The notes under the pieces were generated by a model. It was not told where the DNA came from. It ran no database searches and saw only the letters and a program-made list of their open reading frames with translations. Below are positions 17,590 through 24,813 of a DNA stretch of 64,000 nt, in pieces. A program made the position numbers and the translations under genes. The stretch is from Ferrovibrio sp965278975 (GTDB taxonomy: Bacteria; Pseudomonadota; Alphaproteobacteria; Ferrovibrionales; Ferrovibrionaceae). Each line of letters begins with the position of its first letter. Position 1 is the first letter of the stretch. The stretch covers positions 248,001 to 312,000 of the forward strand of contig NZ_OZ257126.1 of the NCBI RefSeq assembly GCF_965278975.1. Direction: 5' to 3'.

Positions 17590-18489
17590 GTGTTCCATCT
17601 CACCGCTTCCCGCCTTGCCCTCATCGCCGGCCTGCTGGCCTGCTCGCTGCCGGCCGCCGTGCTGGCCCAGGGCGCCAAGCCGGCGGCTCCTGCTGCTGCT
17701 CCGGCCGCCAACGATCCGGTGGTGGCGCGGGTCAATGGCCAGGCGATCACCCGCTCGCAGGTCGCCGCCGTGTTCGAGACGCTGCCGCCGCAGATGCGCC
17801 AGGCGCCGCTGGATGCGATCATGCCGGCGCTGATCAACGAGATCGTTGCCCGCCGCCTGATCAACGAAGCCGCCGAGAAGGCCAAGATCGATGCCGATCC
17901 GAAGGTGAAGGAGCAGCTGAAAGTAGCGCGCGAGAACGTGATGCAGCAGGCATTCCTGGAGCGCAACGTGTCGCAGCAGCTTACCGAGGCGCGGCTGAAG
18001 CAGCGTTATGACGATCTGATCAAGAGCCAGCCGCCGCGCGACGAAGTGCATGCCCGCCACATTCTGGTAGCCACCGAGGCCGATGCCCTGGCGGCGCTGG
18101 AAGATGTGAAGAAGGGTCAGGATTTCAGCGAAGTGTCGAAGAAGCGTTCCACCGGCCCGACCGCCACCACCGGCGGCGACCTTGGTTTCTTCACCAAGGA
18201 CCAGATGGTGCCGGAATTCGCCGAGGCCGCCTTCGCGCTGCAGCCCGGCCAGGTGACGCAGAAGCCGGTCAAGACCCAGTTCGGTTTCCACATCATCAAG
18301 GTGGAAGCGCGCCGTGTGGCACCGCCGCCGTCGTTCAGCGACGTGTCCGAGGAAGTGCGTGAGATCCTGGTGCGCGAGATCGTCGAGCAGACGGTCAACG
18401 ACCTGAAGAAGGGCGCCAAGATCGAGATCGTGGAACAGCCCAAGCCGGCCGGCCAGTTGCCGACCCTGGCGCCGGCGCCGAAGAAGTAA
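17590..18489 (+). CDS. Periplasmic parvulin-type peptidyl-prolyl isomerase
   Basis: A 299-aa foldase of the PpiC/SurA/PrsA type that helps envelope proteins fold after export. It has a signal peptide of about 27 residues (hydrophobic core, AVLAQ cleavage), an Ala/Pro spacer, a SurA-N-like helical region (42-145) and the parvulin domain from about 152 to 245, with HARHILV at 154-160, GGDLGFF and FGFHIIKVEAR. The start is GTG with only a weak ribosome site, but it places the signal peptide correctly. argJ follows 29 bp downstream. Compare PrsA-like isomerases; it lacks the second parvulin domain of SurA. Confidence 0.9.
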   Translation: MFHLTASRLALIAGLLACSLPAAVLAQGAKPAAPAAAPAANDPVVARVNGQAITRSQVAAVFETLPPQMRQAPLDAIMPALINEIVARRLINEAAEKAKIDADPKVKEQLKVARENVMQQAFLERNVSQQLTEARLKQRYDDLIKSQPPRDEVHARHILVATEADALAALEDVKKGQDFSEVSKKRSTGPTATTGGDLGFFTKDQMVPEFAEAAFALQPGQVTQKPVKTQFGFHIIKVEARRVAPPPSFSDVSEEVREILVREIVEQTVNDLKKGAKIEIVEQPKPAGQLPTLAPAPKK

Positions 18490-18518
18490 ATCCGTAGAGA
18501 CAACGAGGAAACGCCGCC

Positions 18519-19751
18519 ATGGCCGCGCATCCGGTTTCGCCGCTTGCCCCCAAGACCCTGCCGAGCCTGCCCGCCATTGCCGGCGCGCGCATCGCCACCG
18601 GCCATAGCGGCATGCGCTACAAGAACCGCGATGACCTGCTGCTGATCGAACTGGCGCCGGGCAGCAAGGCGGCGGGCCTGTTCACGCAATCCTCGATGCC
18701 GGGCGCGCCGGTGGAATGGGGCCGCAAGATTCTGGGCAATGCAGCGCGCGGCCTGGTGGTGAACGCCGGCATCGCCAATGTGTTCACCGGCAAGGCTGGT
18801 CAGGCTGCCGTGAAGGCCACCGCCGAGGGCGCGGCCAAGGCGCTTGGCGCCAAGGCGAACCAGATTTTCCTCGCCTCCACCGGCGTGATCGGCCAGTTGC
18901 TGCCGGCGGAAAAGATCGTGGCGCAGCTGCCGCGCCTGACCAAGGCGCTGAACGGCGATGCCTGGACTGCCGCCGCCCGCGCCATCATGACCACCGACAC
19001 TTTCCCGAAGCTGGCTACGGCTTCGTGCAAGATCGACGGCAAGACGGTGACGATCAATGGCATCGCCAAGGGCTCAGGCATGATCGCGCCGGACATGGCG
19101 ACCATGCTGGCCTTCCTGGTGACCGACGCCAAGCTGCCGACCGATGTGCTGCAGGCATTGCTCAAGGGTGCCAACGACCAGAGCTTCAACTGCCTCACTG
19201 TGGATGGCGATACCTCCACCTCCGATACCGTGCTGCTGTTCGCCACCGGCGCTGCCGGCAACAAGGCCCCGGCCAAGGCAAGCGACAAGGCGCTGGCGGA
19301 TTTCCGTCGCGCCCTGACCCAGGTGATGGCCGAACTGGCGCAGTTGATCGCCCGCGATGGCGAAGGCGCGCAGAAGCTGGTGACCGTGCGCGTCACCGGC
19401 GCCAAGAATGATGCCGCCGCCCGCGTCATCGCCCGCGCCATTGCCAATTCGCCGCTGGTGAAAACCGCGATTGCCGGCGCCGACGCCAATTGGGGCCGCA
19501 TCGTGATGGCGGTGGGCAAGAGCGGTGAGAAGGCCGACCGCGACAAGCTGGTGGTGACGCTGGGCGACAAGGCAGTGACCGCGAAAGGCATGGTGCGCAA
19601 GGATCATGACGAGGCGGCGGCCACGGCGCATTTCAAAAGCAATGACGTGCGTATCGGTGTCGATGTCGGTGTCGGCAAAGGCCAGGCCGTGGTCTGGACC
19701 TGCGACCTGACCCACGGCTATATCGACATCAACGCCGATTACCGCAGCTAA
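18519..19751 (+). CDS. argJ: Bifunctional ornithine acetyltransferase / N-acetylglutamate synthase
   Basis: Transfers the acetyl group of N-acetylornithine to glutamate, recycling acetate in arginine synthesis; many family members also make N-acetylglutamate from acetyl-CoA. The 410-aa precursor cleaves itself between Ala194 and Thr195 in the motif APDMATMLAF, leaving Thr195 as the N-terminal nucleophile. KGSGMIAPDMATM, the DGDTSTSD segment and the C-terminal THGYIDINADYRS are all intact. The ribosome site is a GAGGAAACGCCGCC stretch. It lies between the parvulin and mutT genes, a pairing seen in other alphaproteobacteria. Confidence 0.95.
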   Translation: MAAHPVSPLAPKTLPSLPAIAGARIATGHSGMRYKNRDDLLLIELAPGSKAAGLFTQSSMPGAPVEWGRKILGNAARGLVVNAGIANVFTGKAGQAAVKATAEGAAKALGAKANQIFLASTGVIGQLLPAEKIVAQLPRLTKALNGDAWTAAARAIMTTDTFPKLATASCKIDGKTVTINGIAKGSGMIAPDMATMLAFLVTDAKLPTDVLQALLKGANDQSFNCLTVDGDTSTSDTVLLFATGAAGNKAPAKASDKALADFRRALTQVMAELAQLIARDGEGAQKLVTVRVTGAKNDAAARVIARAIANSPLVKTAIAGADANWGRIVMAVGKSGEKADRDKLVVTLGDKAVTAKGMVRKDHDEAAATAHFKSNDVRIGVDVGVGKGQAVVWTCDLTHGYIDINADYRS

Positions 19752-19758
19752 TCGCACG

Positions 19759-20208
19759 ATGACCACCGATCCGCTCTGCCCCGGCGACGCCGAAAGCGTG
19801 CTGCGGCCCAAGCCGGTGGTGCTGGTGGTGGCGGTGGCCCTGGTGGATGCCGATGGCCGCGTGCTGCTGACCCAGCGCCCGCCGGGCAAGAAGCTGGCCG
19901 GCATGTGGGAGTTTCCCGGCGGCAAAGTCGAACCGAACGAAACGCCGGAAGCGGCCCTCCTGCGTGAATTGCGCGAGGAACTCGGCCTCGATATCAGCGC
20001 CGCCTGCCTGGCTCCCTTTGCGTTTGCCAGCCATTCCTACGATGATTTCCACCTGCTGATGCCGCTCTATGTCTGCCGCCGCTGGGCCGGCCAGCCGGAA
20101 GGCCGCGAAGGCCAGGCGCTGAAATGGGTGCGGCCGGTGAAGATGGGCGAATTGCCGATGCCGCCGGCCGATGTACCGCTGGTGGCGATGCTGCGCGACC
20201 TGCTGTGA
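19759..20208 (+). CDS. mutT: 8-oxo-dGTP diphosphatase (MutT)
   Basis: A 149-aa Nudix hydrolase that removes oxidised GTP/dGTP from the nucleotide pool. The Nudix box runs from Gly54 to about residue 78 (GGKVEPNETPEAALLRELRE, then ELGLD) with all the required glutamates. The preceding MWEFPGG is the typical MutT purine-contact segment. It starts 7 bp after argJ. BIME-like palindromes follow just downstream of the stop. Confidence 0.9.
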   Translation: MTTDPLCPGDAESVLRPKPVVLVVAVALVDADGRVLLTQRPPGKKLAGMWEFPGGKVEPNETPEAALLRELREELGLDISAACLAPFAFASHSYDDFHLLMPLYVCRRWAGQPEGREGQALKWVRPVKMGELPMPPADVPLVAMLRDLL

Positions 20209-20220
20209 TTCCGAGAAGCC

Positions 20221-20315
20221 GTCATGGTCGGCGAAGGCCGACCATCCACGCGTTTTTCTACTTAATCGATGGAAATAAAAACTCGTGGATACTCCGCCTT
20301 CGCGGAGTATGACGG
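20221..20315. repeat. Paired REP-like palindromes (BIME-like element)
   Basis: Two hairpins lie in the mutT-DUF1178 gap: ATGGTCGGC/GCCGACCAT (20224-20245, loop GAAG) and ATACTCCGC/GCGGAGTAT (20289-20310, loop CTTC). They are arranged head to head, with the outer ends GTCAT/ATGAC and the inner CCACG (20246-20250)/CGTGG (20284-20288) also inverted. The second hairpin resembles one at 60994-61013, so this looks like a dispersed chromosomal repeat. It may also end mutT and DUF1178 transcripts. Confidence 0.7.
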
Positions 20316-20385
20316 TCTTTGTTATGGGTTAAGTTCGGAAACCCAACCAGGGCACGTGGCCCAGGTAGCGATGACGCAAGGCCTT

Positions 20386-20805
20386 TTAAGCGTCGCCGCG
20401 CGGGATCCACGGGATCGACGCCACCTCGATGCCTTCATCGGCCAGTTCCTTGGCTTCGTCAGGCGTGGCCTCGCCGTAGATGTTGCGCGTCTCGGCATCG
20501 CCGTAATGCATCTTGCGCGCTTCCTCGGGGAATTCGTTGCCGACGTAATCGGCGTTCTTCTCGACATGCTCGCGCAAAGCCAGCAGCGCCTTGCGCGCAT
20601 CCGCCGCCATGCGGGCCTCGTCGGCGGCCTGTGCTCCCTTGGAGCGGGCCAGGCGCGGCGCCATCGGCGCCTTGGCGATCTTGCGCGAGCCGCAATGCGG
20701 ACACTGCACCTGACCCTTCTTCGCTTGCACGTCGTAGGTGGCGCTATCCTGGAACCATGCCTCGAAGACATGCTCCTTTTTGCATTTCAACTCGTATTTG
20801 ATCAT
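20386..20805 (-). CDS. DUF1178 family protein
   Basis: A 139-aa protein of unknown function. The family pattern is clear: MIKYELKCKKEHVFEAWF at the N-terminus, followed by VQCPHCGSRKIAKAPMAPRL. The first Cys and the CPHC pair form a plausible small zinc ribbon. The C-terminal part is helical and acidic and ends in EVASIPWIPRG. ATG start. It stands alone on the minus strand between mutT and a methyltransferase gene. Confidence 0.88.
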   Translation of the reverse strand: MIKYELKCKKEHVFEAWFQDSATYDVQAKKGQVQCPHCGSRKIAKAPMAPRLARSKGAQAADEARMAADARKALLALREHVEKNADYVGNEFPEEARKMHYGDAETRNIYGEATPDEAKELADEGIEVASIPWIPRGDA

Positions 20806-20863
20806 CGCGTTGCCGCTTGATTCCGCTCCGGGGACCCAAGTATTGATGTTTATTGATTAATAT

Positions 20864-21415
20864 ATGGGGCAGTTGCCGGTGCACAGCAAGGGGGATGGGG
20901 CTTCGGCCTGGATTGCGCGCTTCGCGTCCACCACCAAGCCGGGTGGCGCGGTGCTCGATCTCGCCTGTGGCGGCGGACGCCATGGCCGGCTGTTCCTGGA
21001 AAACCGCCACCCGGTCTGTTTCCTCGATATCAATCTCGGCGGCGTTGCCGATCTGGCCGGCCAGCCCGGCACTGAGTTGGTGCAGGCCGACCTGGAAGGC
21101 GGTGCGCCCTGGCCGCTGCCCGGGCGCCGCTTCGCCGCCATCGTGGTGACCAACTACCTCTGGCGGCCCTTGTTCCCCGCCATCTTCGGCGCCCTGGAAT
21201 CAGGTGGCCTGGAACCGGGCGGCCTGCTGCTCTACGAGACTTTCATGCGCGGCAATGAACGCTTCGGCAAACCGTCCAACCCGGATTTCCTGCTGGCTGA
21301 GGACGAATTGCTCGATCTCTGCCGGCCGCATTGCCAGGTGATCGCCTTCGAGCAGGGCGAGGAAGCCGCGCCCAAGCCGGCCATGCGCCAGCGCATCGCG
21401 GCGCGCCATAAATGA
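20864..21415 (+). CDS. Class I SAM-dependent methyltransferase
   Basis: A 183-aa single-domain Rossmann methyltransferase. Motif I, VLDLACGGGRHG, is at residues 30-41, with an acidic FLDINLG after strand 2 and VVTNYLWRPLF as motif IV. It resembles the small TehB-like group, and its substrate is unknown. The ATG has no visible Shine-Dalgarno sequence and follows an AT-rich stretch, so the message may be leaderless or nearly so. Its TGA overlaps the ATG of the acetyltransferase gene. Confidence 0.85.
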   Translation: MGQLPVHSKGDGASAWIARFASTTKPGGAVLDLACGGGRHGRLFLENRHPVCFLDINLGGVADLAGQPGTELVQADLEGGAPWPLPGRRFAAIVVTNYLWRPLFPAIFGALESGGLEPGGLLLYETFMRGNERFGKPSNPDFLLAEDELLDLCRPHCQVIAFEQGEEAAPKPAMRQRIAARHK

Positions 21416-21978
21416 GTGCGCCCGAGATTGAGACCGAACGGCTGCGGCTGCGCGGCTTCCAGCCTGGCGACTGGCAGGGCCTGGCGCGCTTCTATGCCGA
21501 TGACACGGTGATGCGTCACATGCTGCCGGGCCGTGGCCTGACGGCGGCCCTGGCCGAGGAACGCGCCAAGAGCAACATCCACAATTTCAACACCTCCTGG
21601 GCGCAGCGCGGCTATGGCGTCTGGGCCGTGGCCGACCGCGCCAGCGGGCGGCTGCTGGGGCAATGCGGCCTGCGCTTCGTGCCGGAAGCCGATGCGGTGG
21701 AACTGCTCTACCTGCTGAACAAGACCCATTGGGGCCGTGGCCTGGCCTCCGAGGCCGGCCGCGCCACGCTGCATCATGGTTTCGGCGCGGCGGGCCTGGC
21801 GCATATCTTTGCCGTCACCGCACCAGGCAATGGCGCTTCGCAGCGCGTGCTGCAAAAGCTCGGTTTCGCGCCAGAGGGCGAGAAACTTCTGTGGGAGCGC
21901 AACGTGCACTGGTTCGCGCTCGACCGCGAGGCCTGGATTTGCCCAACACCCGAAACGGTGACACAATCTACTCCCTAA
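21412..21978 (+). CDS. GNAT family N-acetyltransferase (RimJ/RimL-like)
   Basis: A 188-aa acyl-CoA-dependent acetyltransferase. It begins with IETERLRLRGFQPGDW, typical of the Acetyltransf_3 (RimL/RimJ) group. It has a central GQCGLRFVPEADAVELLYLL strand pair, a pyrophosphate-loop region in HWGRGLASEAGRATL, and VTAPGNGASQRVLQKLGF, the C-terminal signature. The substrate is unknown. It overlaps the methyltransferase by 4 bp and precedes the IMPase gene by 14 bp, so the three form one operon. Confidence 0.9.
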   Translation: MSAPEIETERLRLRGFQPGDWQGLARFYADDTVMRHMLPGRGLTAALAEERAKSNIHNFNTSWAQRGYGVWAVADRASGRLLGQCGLRFVPEADAVELLYLLNKTHWGRGLASEAGRATLHHGFGAAGLAHIFAVTAPGNGASQRVLQKLGFAPEGEKLLWERNVHWFALDREAWICPTPETVTQSTP

Positions 21979-21992
21979 AAGGGGAGCGGAGC

Positions 21993-22793
21993 ATGAGTGG
22001 CGACGGCATCGAGCGGCGCTGGCATCTGGCCGAGGACATCATCCGCGACGCCGGCAAGCTGGCGCGAGCCTATTTCGACAACCGCGCGGCCCTGACCATC
22101 GAGCAGAAGGGCCTGCAGGATTTCGTCAGCCGTGCCGACAAGGAAACCGAGGCGCTGATCGTCTCGCGGCTCGGCATCGAATGTCCGCAGGACAATATCC
22201 TGGGCGAGGAAGGCGGGCTTTACGAAGCCAAGGGCCGCGATGGCGGCCATGCCACCTGGGTGATCGATCCGATCGACGGCACGGCGAATTTCCTGCGCGG
22301 CCTGCCCTTCTGGTGCGTATCGCTGGCGCTGGTCGTCGATGGCCGGCTGGAACTTGGCCTGGTGTATGACGCCGTGCGCGACGAACTGTTTTCCGGCCGA
22401 CGCGGCAAAGGTGCTTTTCTCAACGGCCAGAAGATGCAGGTCAGCGCCATCACTGATCCGAACCGCGCCTGCATCGGGCTGGGCTATGGCCACCGCATGA
22501 GCCAGACGCCGCATGTGGAAGCCATCGACGGCCTGCTGCGGCGCGGCTGCGAATACCGCCGCCTCGGCTCCGGCGCGCTCGGCATCACCTATGTCGCCGC
22601 CGGGCGGCTGGAAGGCTTCCACGAGACGCATCTCAATAGCTGGGATGCGCTGGGCGGCCTGCTGCTGGTGGCGGAAGCCGGCGGCGAGATGAATGATTTT
22701 CTGAAAAACGATGGCCTGAACAAGGGCAATGCCGTGCTGGCGGCAACGCCCGCGCTCTATCCCTTCGTCGCCGAGGTGATCGGCTTCGAATAG
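21993..22793 (+). CDS. Inositol monophosphatase family phosphatase
   Basis: A 266-aa Mg2+-dependent sugar- or amino-alcohol phosphatase. Metal-site motifs are GEEGG (71-75), WVIDPIDGTANF (89-100, Asp92 and Asp95) and, near the C-terminus, the SWDALGG-type segment. Members act as inositol monophosphatase (SuhB), histidinol-phosphatase (HisN) or PAP phosphatase. The short length and the WVIDPIDGT form leave HisN or IMPase open. ATG 21993 was chosen for its GGGGAGCGGAGC ribosome site. Its 3' end overlaps the convergent amidase gene by 37 bp. Confidence 0.9.
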   Translation: MSGDGIERRWHLAEDIIRDAGKLARAYFDNRAALTIEQKGLQDFVSRADKETEALIVSRLGIECPQDNILGEEGGLYEAKGRDGGHATWVIDPIDGTANFLRGLPFWCVSLALVVDGRLELGLVYDAVRDELFSGRRGKGAFLNGQKMQVSAITDPNRACIGLGYGHRMSQTPHVEAIDGLLRRGCEYRRLGSGALGITYVAAGRLEGFHETHLNSWDALGGLLLVAEAGGEMNDFLKNDGLNKGNAVLAATPALYPFVAEVIGFE

Positions 22794-23641
22794 CGTGGCT
22801 CGTGCAGCCAGGCGGGAATCTGCCCGCGCGCCTTGGCCACTTCATCCAGATCGATATCCGCCAGCACCACGCCGGTGCCTTCGCCGGCATCGGCCAGCAC
22901 GCGGCCCCAGGGATCGATGATCAGGGAATGGCCATAGGTCTGGCGCTTGCCCGGATGATCGCCCCACATCGCCGGGGCGACGATGAAGGCGCCGGTTTCG
23001 ATGGCGCGGGCGCGCAGCAGGATATGCCAATGGGCCTGGCCGGTATTCCGCGTGAAGGCCGCCGGCACCATGATCACTTCCGCGCCGCCCTGGGCCAGGC
23101 CGCGATAAAGCTGCGGGAAGCGCACGTCATAGCAGATGCTCAAGCCGAGTTTGGCCTGCGGATGATCCGCCAGCACGGCCTGTTCGCCCGGCGCGAAGGT
23201 ATTGGATTCGCGGAACACCTCGCCATTCGGCAGATCGACATCGAACATGTGGATCTTGTCGTAGGTCGCGGTGATCTCACCCTGCGGATTGACCAGGTAG
23301 CTGCGGTTGGCGTTGCGGTTGGCGCCATCCTCGCGCACCGAGATCGAGCCGATCAGCAGCCAGATTTTCAGCTCGGCTGCCAATTCGCGATAGGCTTTCA
23401 GCGCCGGATGCGTCGCTTCCGGCTTGCCGGCTTCCAGGCTGGCCGCCGAATTACGCCCCATGAAGCTGGAATTCTCGGGCGTGGTGACGAATTCGGCGCC
23501 CTTGGCATGGGCCTCGCGGACCAGGCCGCAGACCTGCGCGATATTCGCCGCCATGTCATCGCCGATATTCGGCTGCACGCAGGCGATGCGAATACGGCGC
23601 GCGCTCTTTGCAGTACCGGCCGCAGCCTCCGGCGCGGCCAT
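22757..23641 (-). CDS. Carbon-nitrogen hydrolase (Nit1/Nit2-like amidase)
   Basis: A 294-aa nitrilase-superfamily amidase with the full catalytic triad: Glu56 (TTPENSSFMG), Lys129 (YDKIHMFDVDLP) and Cys170 (LSICYDVRFPQLYR). The sequence fits the Nit1/Nit2 branch, whose known substrates are deaminated glutathione and omega-amidase acids. Placement 2 bp after the glutaredoxin gene, in the same operon, makes deaminated glutathione an attractive but inferred substrate. ATG start. Its 3' end overlaps the convergent IMPase gene. Confidence 0.92.
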   Translation of the reverse strand: MAAPEAAAGTAKSARRIRIACVQPNIGDDMAANIAQVCGLVREAHAKGAEFVTTPENSSFMGRNSAASLEAGKPEATHPALKAYRELAAELKIWLLIGSISVREDGANRNANRSYLVNPQGEITATYDKIHMFDVDLPNGEVFRESNTFAPGEQAVLADHPQAKLGLSICYDVRFPQLYRGLAQGGAEVIMVPAAFTRNTGQAHWHILLRARAIETGAFIVAPAMWGDHPGKRQTYGHSLIIDPWGRVLADAGEGTGVVLADIDLDEVAKARGQIPAWLHEPRYSKPITSATKG

Positions 23642-23643
23642 GG

Positions 23644-23904
23644 TCAGGCCGCCGCCAACATGGGATCGAGCTTGCCGGCACGATCCAGCGCGTAGAGATC
23701 ATCGCAGCCGCCGACATGGGCGCCATTGATCCAGATCTGCGGCACGCTGGTGCGGCCGCCGGTCAGGCGCGTCATCTCCTCGCGCTTCGGCTGGTCGTAG
23801 GATACGTCGATCTCGTTGTAGCTGGCGCCCTTCTTGTCCAGCAGCGCCTTGGCGCGCGCGCAATAGGGGCAAAGGAACGTGGTGTAAATGGTGATCTCGG
23901 CCAT
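23644..23904 (-). CDS. grxC: Glutaredoxin 3
   Basis: An 86-aa dithiol glutaredoxin that reduces disulfides with glutathione. The active site is CPYC at residues 12-15, with the glutathione-contact TSVPQIWING and GGCDDLYAL segments downstream. The length is normal. It is the upstream partner of the Nit-type amidase (2-bp gap) and lies 57 bp downstream of comF, and it probably belongs to the same minus-strand transcript. Confidence 0.94.
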   Translation of the reverse strand: MAEITIYTTFLCPYCARAKALLDKKGASYNEIDVSYDQPKREEMTRLTGGRTSVPQIWINGAHVGGCDDLYALDRAGKLDPMLAAA

Positions 23905-23961
23905 GGGCCTGCCTCGGGGTGTTGAGTCGCTTGATGAAAACTATATGGCGCAGTGCCGGCC

Positions 23962-24729
23962 CTAAACAATATCCGGCCGCAGCACGCGTGTGAGCGTCAA
24001 CACATCCACCGCCGCCACCCCGGCACCGCGCAAGGCCCGGATGCAGGCCGAAACCGTCGCCCCGGTGGTATACACGTCATCCACCAGCAGCACGGTCTTG
24101 CCGGCCAGAGCGCCGCGCCGCTTCGGCACCACCCGGATGGCACCGGCCAGGGCCTCGCGGCGCTGGCGGCGGTTCAGGCCGCCCAGGCTGGGGGTGGGCT
24201 TCACCCGTTCCAGCCCATCCACCAGGGCCGGCTTCCCGCTCAGGCGCCCCAGGGCCTGGGCCAGCAGGGCCGACTGGTTATAGCGCCGCCGCCACAGCCG
24301 GCCGCGATGCAGCGGCACCGGTAGGATCAGGTCGGCCTCCTTGAGCAGCACACCGCCGGCCTGGCGCATCAACCCGGCCAGGCCGGCGGCCAGATCGGTG
24401 CGGTCGGCGCGCTTGAAACGCAACACCAGGTCGCGCCCGCCCCGGCCATAGACCAGCGCGGCACGGGCGCGGCGGAAGCGTGGCGGCTTGGCCAGGCAAG
24501 CGGCGCAATGCAACCCCACCGGCACCGGCATGGTGAAAGGCGCGCCGCAGCAGGGGCAGAGCGGCTCGGCGATGAAATCCAGGCTGGGCCAGCAGGTGGC
24601 GCAAAGCCGGCCCGGCTCGTCCACCAGGGTGCCGCAGAGCATGCAGCGCGGCGGCAGCAGGGCATCCAGCGCCCAGCGGCTGAAAAGCCGCAGGCTGCGT
24701 GGCAGGGGGGAAATCGCGCCAAGGTCCAT
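23962..24729 (-). CDS. comF: ComF family protein (phosphoribosyltransferase fold)
   Basis: A 255-aa homologue of ComFC/GntX. The N-terminus has four CxxC pairs (CMLC 29-32, CATC 43-46, CPCC 58-61, CAAC 75-78) that form a double zinc ribbon. The C-terminal half is a type I phosphoribosyltransferase fold with the PRPP loop VLLVDDVYTTGATV. Relatives act in DNA uptake during transformation in competent bacteria; in non-competent species the role is unclear. ATG 24729 (MDLGAISPL) is preferred to an in-frame TTG at 24765. It heads the comF-grxC-amidase unit. Confidence 0.88.
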   Translation of the reverse strand: MDLGAISPLPRSLRLFSRWALDALLPPRCMLCGTLVDEPGRLCATCWPSLDFIAEPLCPCCGAPFTMPVPVGLHCAACLAKPPRFRRARAALVYGRGGRDLVLRFKRADRTDLAAGLAGLMRQAGGVLLKEADLILPVPLHRGRLWRRRYNQSALLAQALGRLSGKPALVDGLERVKPTPSLGGLNRRQRREALAGAIRVVPKRRGALAGKTVLLVDDVYTTGATVSACIRALRGAGVAAVDVLTLTRVLRPDIV

Positions 24730-24813
24730 CCGCTTACGTTGCGGCAGCGATGACGGCCCGGTCAACAGCCGTTAAGCTGGGACGCATAAAGACAAAAACA
24801 TGAGGAAACGGCG

